From Methylococcaceae bacterium (GTDB lineage Bacteria > Pseudomonadota > Gammaproteobacteria > Methylococcales > UBA1147): DNA of 12,267 bases. Below, in pieces: positions 1-6,589 of the stretch. The notes under the pieces were generated by a model that saw nothing but the letters and a program-made list of their open reading frames with translations, had not been told where the DNA came from and did no database searches. Numbering within the stretch: the stretch's first letter is position 1; each line of letters opens with the position of its first letter. Location: assembly GCA_022616595.1 (NCBI GenBank), contig JAKEEL010000027.1:1-12267 (forward strand). Reading direction: 5' to 3'. The position numbers were made by a program, and so were the translations under genes.

Positions 1-18
1 ACCCGAAACCGGATTCGA

Positions 19-1230
19 CTATTTCGATTTGAAAATGATCCCGTTCATGCGTTCCAGTTTCGGCGATACCAGGGGCACGGTGAACATGTTGCTCGCGACC
101 GACATCAGCAACAGCGCGGTAAAGGTTTCGCCGCTGATGATGCTCTTGTCCAACAGGATGTTTGCAAAAATGATCATAATCAGTCCCTTGGTTTGCAGCA
201 GCCAACCGATGATCGCGCCTTCTCCCCTCTCCCACTTGAGTATTTTCTCGGTGAGGCGCATGGCCGTTAATTTCCCGGCCACGGCCGCGAACAGCAGCAC
301 GCCAGCCGCGACGAAAACCGTTTCGCCCCCGATCGACCAATCGGTTCTCAAACCGGCATTCAGGAAAAAAACCGGCATGATCACCAGCAGCACATGATGG
401 CGCAGCGAATCCATCTGCTTCTGGTCGAACCATTCGGTATCCATGACCGCGCCGGCCAGGAAAGCGCCGACCATGAAGTGCAGCCCTCCCCACTCGGCGC
501 CGTAGGAACAGACCGCGAGCCAAATCAGGCCTACGTACCAGCGGTCGCCTTGCGGCAGCCGTAGCATGAGTTTGCGAAAGCCTATACACGAAACCGCAAA
601 ACCAAGCAGAAACAGGCCCTGTTTTTCGATGCGCTGCCAATCCATCAGGATCAATGCGAGCACGCCCCAGATCGCGATGTCATCCAGGCTCGCATAGCGC
701 AGGATGCGCTGGCCGATCGGCTGGCGCAGGATGTCCAGCCGCTCCATGAGCAGAATCAGGATCGGAAGCGCGGTGACCGCGCACGCCATCCCCACGCCCA
801 GAACGAACTGCCAGGCCATCGCCTTGGATCCGACCCAACCCTCGCACAGCAACATGCCCGCGGCGGCGATGCAGCCGAACACCAGCGGAGTGCCCAGCGC
901 GAGCCCGGCGGTGATGCCGCTCTCACGCCGATGCTGCCAGGCGGTTTGCAGATTCAGCTCGATCCCGGCGATCCACACGAAAATCATGACCGCCCACCAG
1001 GCGATGCCATTCAAGGACTGCACGACCGCCTGGTTAAACACGAATGCGTAATAGTCCGGGAAGACTTTCCCGAGAATGCCGGGGCCCAGCAGAATGCCCG
1101 TGATAATCTGCACGACCACCAGCGGTGCGTAATACTCGGTTTTCGCGAGTCTCCAGATCAGGTAGGGAACGGTAAAAATAATCGCCATGGCGATCAGAAA
1201 GGTTTCCGTGGTCGTGATTGTTTCAGACAT
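19..1230 (-). CDS. CPA2-family cation:proton antiporter (monovalent cation/H+ exchanger)
   Basis: Inner-membrane exchanger expected to swap a monovalent cation (Na+ or K+) for protons. From the chosen start it has 403 residues, nearly all in hydrophobic segments. Family-like features are QIITGILLGPGILG (residues 41-54), a pair of acidic residues in SLDDIAIWG (D183, D184) where the family keeps its ion-binding Asp, GAFLAG near 256-260 and MPVFFLNAGL at 285-294. The length fits the membrane domain alone; there is no C-terminal RCK/TrkA domain, so it is not a full Kef protein. The frame stays open upstream to 1488, but that stretch is basic and not membrane-like, so the start is placed at MSETI. 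No clear Shine-Dalgarno site precedes it. It is divergent from the monooxygenase gene. The family is clear; the ion is unknown. Confidence 0.88.
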   Translation of the reverse strand: MSETITTTETFLIAMAIIFTVPYLIWRLAKTEYYAPLVVVQIITGILLGPGILGKVFPDYYAFVFNQAVVQSLNGIAWWAVMIFVWIAGIELNLQTAWQHRRESGITAGLALGTPLVFGCIAAAGMLLCEGWVGSKAMAWQFVLGVGMACAVTALPILILLMERLDILRQPIGQRILRYASLDDIAIWGVLALILMDWQRIEKQGLFLLGFAVSCIGFRKLMLRLPQGDRWYVGLIWLAVCSYGAEWGGLHFMVGAFLAGAVMDTEWFDQKQMDSLRHHVLLVIMPVFFLNAGLRTDWSIGGETVFVAAGVLLFAAVAGKLTAMRLTEKILKWERGEGAIIGWLLQTKGLIMIIFANILLDKSIISGETFTALLLMSVASNMFTVPLVSPKLERMNGIIFKSK

Positions 1231-1713
1231 GGTTTTATTTTTTGTTTTTCTGCTTGTCGTTCGCGGTGGTTCTGCGCTTACCTCAAGCGATCCCGGTTTG
1301 TGTGCGGATGTTCGTTTAGGGTGACCGAAGCGTAATCGTCCATTCGAAGTACGAGAGGCATGGTAATTTAATGCGACGTGGCGCGTTAGTGTATAGAATG
1401 CGGACGGTCCGAGGAAGAGCATCCTTCGTAATCCGCGCCGCGCGCATCCTGCGTCGGTTGCAACACAGCCTTGGCACGAACCAATCAACCCAACAAACGC
1501 TGGCGCCGGAAGCGGCGACGGATTATGATTCCCGGTCGATCGGAGTCGGTAACACGGGCGCTGGTAACTCGTGATTTCCAGCGGCGGGACCGTTCCTGAT
1601 TCCTTGGCAAAATCGATCAGGCCGGAAAATACCAGAATCCGACCGCCTTATTTTGTGCCCACTGCGACAACGCGGGATTTTTCGTCAAACTCAACAACAA
1701 CGTATAAATACTC
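1231..1713. other. 483-bp divergent intergenic region
   Basis: This gap separates the two divergent gene starts and must carry both promoters. Neither could be assigned with confidence. A TATAAA hexamer at 1703-1708 lies only 5 nt before the monooxygenase ATG and has no good -35 box at 16-18 bp, so it is at best a weak candidate. A plus-strand frame from about 1600 to 1707 reads like the end of a protein with a CAHC motif but lacks a start codon (see findings). No RNA gene, repeat array or terminator was seen. Confidence 0.5.
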
Positions 1714-3573
1714 ATGAATTCGACAGCCCAATCTACTCGTAAAAACGCCGTTGTAATCGGTGCCGGATGCGGCGGTTTGATCGCCGCGAAGGAACTTTTG
1801 GAGAAAGGATTCCGCGTCAAGATATTGGAGCAGGACAAATTCATCGGCGGTATCTGGGGACGAATCGCCTGGAAGACCTTTACCCTGACTTCATCGAAGT
1901 GGATCACCGAGTTCGGGTGCTTTCCGATGCCGAACGAGTATCCGGATTTTTTGACGAACCAGCACATGCTAGCCTATTTGCAAGCCTTTGCCGAAAAATT
2001 CAACCTGATACCGCTGATCGAATTCGATCGTACGGTGTCGGAAGTCGTTCGTTCTGACGAAGGCAAATTCGGGCTGGTCACCAACCACGGGAACTACGAC
2101 GACATCGATTATCTGGTCGTCGCGTCCGGCTTGCACGCGCGACCGTCGATCCCCGAATACCCGGGGATCACGCAGTTCGCAGGCAAAGTGATGCACAGCT
2201 CCGAATACCACAATTCGGCCGACTTCAAGGGCAAGAAGGTACTTTGCATCGGACTCGGCGAATCGGGCGTCGGTCTGGTCGGAGAACTCGCGCAGGTCAC
2301 GAAAAAACTCGTGGTCTCCTCGCAGGGCGTCGCGCTCGCGCCGAGAGTCGTCAAGAACACACAGAATCCCTTCGACCAGATGCAGTTCTGGCAATTCGGC
2401 CGGCACATGATCGGTTATCAGGAAGTCCTGACCAGCGGGCTCGGCTGGATACACCGAAAAATACCCTTCTGGCTCAAGAAACGCGCAATCAATTCGCATC
2501 TGCGCTTTTATTCCGACCACACAATCACGTACGAACAATTCAAGGAATGGTTTCCGAAAGCCGTGGCGCCGCATCATTTCCATGTTAAATTCTGGTCGAA
2601 GCCGAGTTCGCCCGAGCACAGCGGGAATCTGACCCGGCCCGATTTGCCGCCGGACGATCTTCTGTACCTGATCAAAAGCGGAAAAATACTGCCCAAGGGC
2701 GGCGTCGAGTCATTCGACCCGAGCGGCGCGCGTTTCAGCGATCAGAGCTTCGAGGAGTTCGATACTGTGATCTTCAATACGGGATTTCAACCCAGCGCGA
2801 TGCACATCCGATTTCCGGGGGAATGGAAATACAACCATCGGGATCTATTCAAGGGTTGCATCCATCCGCGCATGCCGAATCTCGCGTTCGTCGGCATGGT
2901 GCGGCCGACCATCGGCTCGATTCCGGCGATGGCGGAAATGCATTCGCGCTTGGTCGCGGCTTTGTTCAGCGGGTCGATCCCACTACCGGATGAGCCGGAA
3001 CGATTGAGGATCGTCGAGAACGACGATCGATCGCACAGGGACTACTGCTCGAAAATGCACGCGCGTTTCCCGCATATTTATTTCTTCGACGGCTGGATGG
3101 AAGAAACCGCGGCCTTGATCGGCGCGGCCCCGAAACTTTCGAAATGGCTCGGCGGTTTCGAACGCATCCGGGCTTATTTCTTCGGCGCCGCGATGCCTTT
3201 GAGATACCGGATCGACGGAGACGGAAAATCGCCGGAAGCCTTGGAACTTTACCTGAAGCGGGTCGATAAAGTCTGGGGCAACGCTTTCGGCAAATGGGCG
3301 ATGGTGACCATCGTGACCCATTGGGCCCTGCCTTATATCCTGTCCGCGCTGACCGGCGTGATCGCGTACGCTGGCCTCGGCCTTTCGGCGCTCCTCTCGA
3401 TCTTGTCGGCCGCTGGATTTTATTTGCTGTACCGTTTCGTGGATCTGTTCCGATTCGTGTTCGAAATCAGCATCGCGAATGCGGTGTCATTGGCTTTCGG
3501 CCTGCTGTTCAACCGGCAACTGCGGCGCGAAGTCCCGAATTACGCCGATCCCGAGGTATTCCAGAGCGTTTGA
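1714..3573 (+). CDS. Flavin-containing monooxygenase-like protein with C-terminal membrane tail
   Basis: Predicted FAD/NADPH-dependent monooxygenase of the FMO/Baeyer-Villiger superfamily; the substrate is unknown. The 619-residue product has the FAD dinucleotide motif GAGCGG (16-21), the FMO signature FxGxxxHxxxY (F155, G157, H161, Y165), a second nucleotide motif GLGESG (180-185) for NADPH, and NTGF (355-358) matching the conserved TGY/F element. Family members usually run about 450-550 residues. Here roughly 80-100 extra residues include two hydrophobic stretches (about 535-575 and 579-600), so the enzyme may be anchored to the membrane and act on a lipophilic substrate. The ATG lacks a recognisable ribosome binding site; a TATAAA lies 5 nt upstream. 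The Mut7-C gene follows after about 130 bp in the same direction. Family assignment is firm, function is not. Confidence 0.9.
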   Translation: MNSTAQSTRKNAVVIGAGCGGLIAAKELLEKGFRVKILEQDKFIGGIWGRIAWKTFTLTSSKWITEFGCFPMPNEYPDFLTNQHMLAYLQAFAEKFNLIPLIEFDRTVSEVVRSDEGKFGLVTNHGNYDDIDYLVVASGLHARPSIPEYPGITQFAGKVMHSSEYHNSADFKGKKVLCIGLGESGVGLVGELAQVTKKLVVSSQGVALAPRVVKNTQNPFDQMQFWQFGRHMIGYQEVLTSGLGWIHRKIPFWLKKRAINSHLRFYSDHTITYEQFKEWFPKAVAPHHFHVKFWSKPSSPEHSGNLTRPDLPPDDLLYLIKSGKILPKGGVESFDPSGARFSDQSFEEFDTVIFNTGFQPSAMHIRFPGEWKYNHRDLFKGCIHPRMPNLAFVGMVRPTIGSIPAMAEMHSRLVAALFSGSIPLPDEPERLRIVENDDRSHRDYCSKMHARFPHIYFFDGWMEETAALIGAAPKLSKWLGGFERIRAYFFGAAMPLRYRIDGDGKSPEALELYLKRVDKVWGNAFGKWAMVTIVTHWALPYILSALTGVIAYAGLGLSALLSILSAAGFYLLYRFVDLFRFVFEISIANAVSLAFGLLFNRQLRREVPNYADPEVFQSV

Positions 3574-3705
3574 CCGTTTCGTTCGCAAAAATCGACCCGC
3601 CGTCCCGAAAGGAGAATTGTAAATAACATCATTACGGCCGATGATCGGGTCCGGCAGAATCGCTAGTGCCAGACCGTATCGATGGTATCAGGCCCGAATA
3701 TGCCC

Positions 3706-4479
3706 ATGGCCCGGATTCGATTGCGGTTTTATGAGGAACTGAACGACTTTATCGCGCCTGAATTGCGCAAAACAGAGTTCGCCTATTCCTTGGACCGCCA
3801 CGCGTCGATCAAGGATGTGATCGAATCGTGCGGCGTCCCGCATACCGAAGTGGAGTTGATCCTGGTGAACGGGGTGTCTCTGGATTTTTCGTATAGGCCG
3901 CGGGACGGCGACCGGATCAGTGTATATCCGATGTTTGAAAGCCTGGATGTCACGCCGCTACTGAAGCTTCGGCCCGAGCCGCTGCGATCCGCGCGCTTTG
4001 TGGTCGATTCCAATCTGGGCCGGCTCGCGCGTTACCTGAGGCTGCTCGGCTTCGACTGTCTGTACCGCAACGATTATACGGACGACAGGATCGCAAGAAT
4101 CGCCTGCGAGCATCATCGGATCGTGTTGACGCGCGATCGAGTGTTATTGCGACGAAGAATTATTACCCATGGCTATTTCGTGCGAGAATCAATGCCCCGG
4201 CTTCAGGTCGGCGAAGTACTGAAACGCTTCGACCTGTATCGTTCGATTGCTCCATTCACGCGCTGTTCGCGCTGCAACGGACCGTTGGAAAAGGTGGACA
4301 AACAGACGATCGAATCCCGCCTGGAGCCGTTGACGAAAATCCACTACCACGAATTCAGGATATGCGCTGATTGCGGTCAGATCTATTGGCAGGGAAGCCA
4401 TCATGCGCGCGCACGGCGACTGATCCAGGAATTTTGCGAAGGCCAGTCATCCGATAATACGGTGACTCGCGATCTGTAA
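3706..4479 (+). CDS. Mut7-C RNase-domain protein with N-terminal ubiquitin-like domain
   Basis: Predicted PIN-like nuclease of the Mut7-C family; in bacteria the role of these proteins is unproven. The 257 residues divide into a ThiS/MoaD-like ubiquitin fold (about 1-80, with GVPHTEVELILVNG at 43-56), the Mut7-C domain (about 97-180, with the acidic VVDSNLGRLARYLRLLG starting at V99, D101, and LTRD at 141-144) and a zinc ribbon (C187/C190 and C220/C223). An in-frame TAG at 3664 limits the start. ATGs at 3682, 3700 and 3706 are possible; the last is chosen because family-like sequence (MARIRLRFYEELNDF) begins there. None has a good ribosome site. The gene may be co-transcribed with the monooxygenase. 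Its 3' end overlaps the convergent gene by 33 bp. A broken paralogue of the N-domain lies near 6500. Confidence 0.87.
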   Translation: MARIRLRFYEELNDFIAPELRKTEFAYSLDRHASIKDVIESCGVPHTEVELILVNGVSLDFSYRPRDGDRISVYPMFESLDVTPLLKLRPEPLRSARFVVDSNLGRLARYLRLLGFDCLYRNDYTDDRIARIACEHHRIVLTRDRVLLRRRIITHGYFVRESMPRLQVGEVLKRFDLYRSIAPFTRCSRCNGPLEKVDKQTIESRLEPLTKIHYHEFRICADCGQIYWQGSHHARARRLIQEFCEGQSSDNTVTRDL

Positions 4480-5115
4480 GCGACGCTTGAGTTTTTTCAG
4501 TCCTTTCGCTTCAATTTGTCTGACACGCTCTCTGGCTTCGGCGAAGCGTCCACGCAATGCGGGGACACCATAAATCACCGCGACCAGGCCGAGTATCGCA
4601 AACAGACCACCCGTGAGTGCCGCAACTGAAGTGCCGCCACCACCACCTACCGAAAAAGGCAAATGCGCATCGATTTTCTTGCCTTCGTTAATCAGGCTGA
4701 CGTGGGCAAGATAATCCCCTTCGCCGAACTGGCTGAAATCGATGGCCGCGTTAACCGTGCCCGTTTTCTGGACCTCGGGTGGTTGATAGTAAATCTGATC
4801 CCCCTCCGGTTCTTTGGTGATCTCGAACTGGACGGACAGATTCCGCAGGCGTTTATTTTCGTAATCGAAAACCAGGTTTGTCGGACCGATCTCCGGAATC
4901 GATTCGCAATATTCGGTATCCGCGGTCAGGGTCGGCGTATAAGCGGTAAAATGCACCCAGTGGTTAGCGATGACCGGGATCCTGCAGGAATCGATCTTTA
5001 CGCTGGCTCCGCCGTGCGCCCAGACCGAAGGCGCGGCCAGAACCCCTACAATCAGGGTGTTCACAAATAACAGTCGTCTCAAAATCATTTGCCAAGATTG
5101 GATTTGGTTCTTCAT
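4447..5115 (-). CDS. Secreted, C-terminally membrane-anchored protein of unknown function
   Basis: Not recognised as a named family. The 222 residues begin with a basic, hydrophobic Sec signal (about 1-33) ending SVWA, so the predicted mature protein starts HGGASVKID. A periplasmic domain follows (about 34-158) with two cysteines (C44, C70) that could form a disulphide and a NHWVHF stretch (H52, H55). Then come a glycine run (157-161), a transmembrane segment (about 163-187) and a highly basic cytoplasmic tail. The start is fixed by GGAGG at 5121-5125, 5 nt before the ATG; a GTG 12 nt upstream would lie over that site. Mature N-terminal His is typical of copper sites in CopC, PmoB and LPMOs, so metal binding is possible but only inferred. 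It converges on and overlaps the Mut7-C gene. Confidence 0.75.
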   Translation of the reverse strand: MKNQIQSWQMILRRLLFVNTLIVGVLAAPSVWAHGGASVKIDSCRIPVIANHWVHFTAYTPTLTADTEYCESIPEIGPTNLVFDYENKRLRNLSVQFEITKEPEGDQIYYQPPEVQKTGTVNAAIDFSQFGEGDYLAHVSLINEGKKIDAHLPFSVGGGGGTSVAALTGGLFAILGLVAVIYGVPALRGRFAEARERVRQIEAKGLKKLKRRLQIASHRIIG

Positions 5116-5120
5116 CGTGA

Positions 5121-5125
5121 CCTCC
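5121..5125 (-). promoter_or_regulatory. Shine-Dalgarno site GGAGG
   Basis: GGAGG on the minus strand, 5 nt before the ATG at 5115. It settles the start of the secreted protein against the in-frame GTG at 5127. Confidence 0.75.
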
Positions 5126-5195
5126 ACGTGCGATTCAGTTAGAAAAAATAATCTGCTTTTCCGGAAATATCCGCGAGGCGGAAGCTTCCAAGAAA

Positions 5196-5534
5196 CTACC
5201 TGGCGATCGTGAATGTTTCGATCGAATCCATCGGCCCTGTCACTCGGTTTGAAACATCGGTCTGCGATGCGGTAGTGCGTTTATTCGAAAAGGTCTTCCC
5301 GGCCAGTCCCGCATGAGCCGAGTCCGAATCGCGCCGGTCGCGTGCAGGCGATCGGATGCAGCCGGATGATCGTCGGTAATTGGTGTGCGACAGGCCTTCT
5401 CGATCGGGTCTAAGAACATCAAAGTCCTCATTCGATTTGAACGATATGAGGAAGCGCATCACAATCAACCAGGATTCGATTTCATTTCGGACTGCGGTCA
5501 TCGCAATATTGAATAGCTCGAAGTTCGTAATCAT
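5196..5534 (-). CDS. Doubtful small ORF, 112 residues, unknown
   Basis: An ATG at 5534 is preceded by GAGG (5542-5545) with 7-nt spacing, which favours translation. The first 40 or so residues (MITNFELFNIAMTAVRNEIE onward) look like an ordinary small protein with hydrophobic stretches. The remaining 70 are rich in Arg, Ser, Asp and Thr and look like non-coding DNA read through, so the gene may be decayed or may end earlier by a frameshift. No family is recognised. It lies downstream of the second operator-like site at 5689-5710, on the strand that could be transcribed from it. The whole stretch could equally be a non-coding spacer. Confidence 0.3.
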   Translation of the reverse strand: MITNFELFNIAMTAVRNEIESWLIVMRFLISFKSNEDFDVLRPDREGLSHTNYRRSSGCIRSPARDRRDSDSAHAGLAGKTFSNKRTTASQTDVSNRVTGPMDSIETFTIAR

Positions 5535-5688
5535 GATCAGGCCTCGTTAAATTTCAGATGAGAATTCTTACCAACAATAATTCGTACCGGCGCCCTACTC
5601 CTTCCGGTCGCAGGGGGCCTGCACGGTTGTGGCGCGCAGACTCGCGGCATGAAATATCCGGAATCAATCGCTCATGCAGTAAGTTATG

Positions 5689-5710
5689 TTGACCGGTTGA
5701 CATATTCAAT
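5689..5710. promoter_or_regulatory. Second operator-like site downstream of the TetR gene
   Basis: It starts with TTGACCGGT exactly like the site in the TetR promoter. Fourteen of the first 17 positions match, and TCAA then matches after a one-base gap. It lies 23 bp beyond the TetR stop codon and 155 bp upstream of the doubtful small ORF. On the minus strand TTGAAT and TAACTT at 17-bp spacing give a weak promoter. Binding by the TetR protein is inferred from similarity only. Confidence 0.4.
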
Positions 5711-5732
5711 GACTAAAAAATTTTGCATCCTG

Positions 5733-6359
5733 TTAAACAATATCCTCGAAACTCTGGCTTTGTTCGTGATGCGCAAGAGTGATCGATTTCGCCACCTTTG
5801 CCAGAGTTAATATAAGCTCGGGATCATTGCGCAATTTGGCAAACAAAATAACCCCTTCCAGAAACGCCACGACCGCTTGGGCGCTGGCAGTTGTATCGAT
5901 CTCCGGCAGTTCTCCGGTACGGATTAATTCTTTCAGTGTTTCCTCGACAAGCTCCATCAAAGCTTGCATTATTGCATCGACTCGCTTGCGTATACGCTCG
6001 TCCCGGGTACTGAGTTCCAAGGCCAAATTGCCGAACAAGCACCCTCGCACCTGCCCCGTTTTGTTCTTGTAGGATTTCTGGTCAAAGTAAATCTGCTTGA
6101 ACATAGTTTCAATTCGACTCGAAGCCGGCACATCCTTGTCAAATACCGGAGCCAGCATCCGCCTCAATTCCTGTGAGCGCATCTCCAAAGCCTGTACCAG
6201 CAAATCCTGCTTGCTGTCGAAATAATAATAGAAGTTGCCTTTTTTGACCCCGGCGCGTTCACACAACGATTGAACACCCACTTCGGCATAACTGCGTTGG
6301 TAGATGAGCTCCAAAGCACTCGCGATCAATCTTTCCCGGGCATCACTGGTTCTAGGCAT
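5733..6359 (-). CDS. TetR/AcrR-family transcriptional repressor
   Basis: DNA-binding, ligand-responsive repressor of 208 residues, a normal TetR length. The N-terminal part has the family's helix-turn-helix (about 27-48: VGVQSLCERAGVKKGNFYYYF) followed by DSKQDLLVQAL. The C-terminal ligand domain contains GCLFGNLALELS, as in NemR-like regulators of electrophile or xenobiotic response; that sub-family assignment is a guess. The start is MPRTSDARERLI at 6359. The frame continues upstream to 6443, but a near-consensus promoter lies inside that extension, so it is rejected. Transcription would begin at or next to the ATG, giving a leaderless message. The operator candidate in the promoter suggests autoregulation. 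The likely targets are this gene and perhaps neighbouring genes; none is proven. Confidence 0.9.
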   Translation of the reverse strand: MPRTSDARERLIASALELIYQRSYAEVGVQSLCERAGVKKGNFYYYFDSKQDLLVQALEMRSQELRRMLAPVFDKDVPASSRIETMFKQIYFDQKSYKNKTGQVRGCLFGNLALELSTRDERIRKRVDAIMQALMELVEETLKELIRTGELPEIDTTASAQAVVAFLEGVILFAKLRNDPELILTLAKVAKSITLAHHEQSQSFEDIV

Positions 6360-6365
6360 GGGCGA

Positions 6366-6394
6366 ACTATAGTTGACCGGTCGGTATATGTCAA
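6366..6394 (-). promoter_or_regulatory. Sigma-70 promoter of the TetR gene
   Basis: Minus-strand -35 TTGACA (6389-6394), exact 17-bp spacer, -10 TATAGT (6366-6371, 5 of 6 consensus bases). Only 6 nt separate the -10 box from the ATG at 6359, so the expected start of transcription falls on or beside the A of the ATG. Confidence 0.75.
6373..6394. promoter_or_regulatory. TetR operator candidate inside the promoter
   Basis: Imperfect palindrome TTGAC-N12-GTCAA containing the perfect inner palindrome GACCGGTC (6375-6382). It covers the -35 box and most of the spacer, the classic position for autorepression. GACC/GGTC-type half sites are common among TetR operators; use by this repressor is inferred. 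Confidence 0.6.
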
Positions 6395-6425
6395 TTTTTT
6401 TCAATCGATTCTGATCGCACGGCGA

Positions 6426-6589
6426 ATTTCGCCACCGGGACATTTGCCAGAGGACGCGGTGGATGCATTCAAGCAGGCTTTGTGAAGGATTTGATCGAGT
6501 CCTTCGGTGTTCCGCATACCGAGGTGGGATTGATTCTGGTCGACGGGACGGCCGACGAGGCCGGCGAGTGCTCTGAACCTCAGGACTGA
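6426..6589 (+). pseudogene. Broken paralogue of the Mut7-C N-terminal domain
   Basis: From 6482 the plus strand reads VKDLIESFGVPHTEVGLILVDG. It matches the intact Mut7-C gene (IKDVIESCGVPHTEVELILVNG) at 17 of 22 residues and 52 of 66 bases. Homology stops near 6547 and the frame closes at TGA 6587-6589, so about 180 residues including the nuclease domain and zinc ribbon are missing. Immediately upstream another frame reads AVDAFKQA (6456-6479). Adding one base at 6480-6481 would restore a codon before VKD and give the A-x-(I/V)-K-D pattern of the intact gene, so a one-base deletion is likely. Similarity further 5' is weak. The fragment overlaps the 3' end of the oxidoreductase gene by 10 bp and has no start codon or ribosome site of its own. 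Confidence 0.75.

Noticed and set aside
1231..1488. N-terminal extension of the antiporter
   Set aside because: The extra 86 residues are polar, basic and unlike a membrane protein or signal peptide. The family-like sequence begins just after MSETI.
1969..2619. Open minus-strand frame of 216 codons
   Set aside because: It is antisense to the FMO-like gene, whose frame carries clear FAD, FMO and NADPH motifs.
3608..3615. AAAGGAGA as the ribosome site of the Mut7-C gene
   Set aside because: It is about 90 bp from the candidate starts, and an in-frame TAG at 3664 lies between. The nearest TTG is followed at once by TAA.
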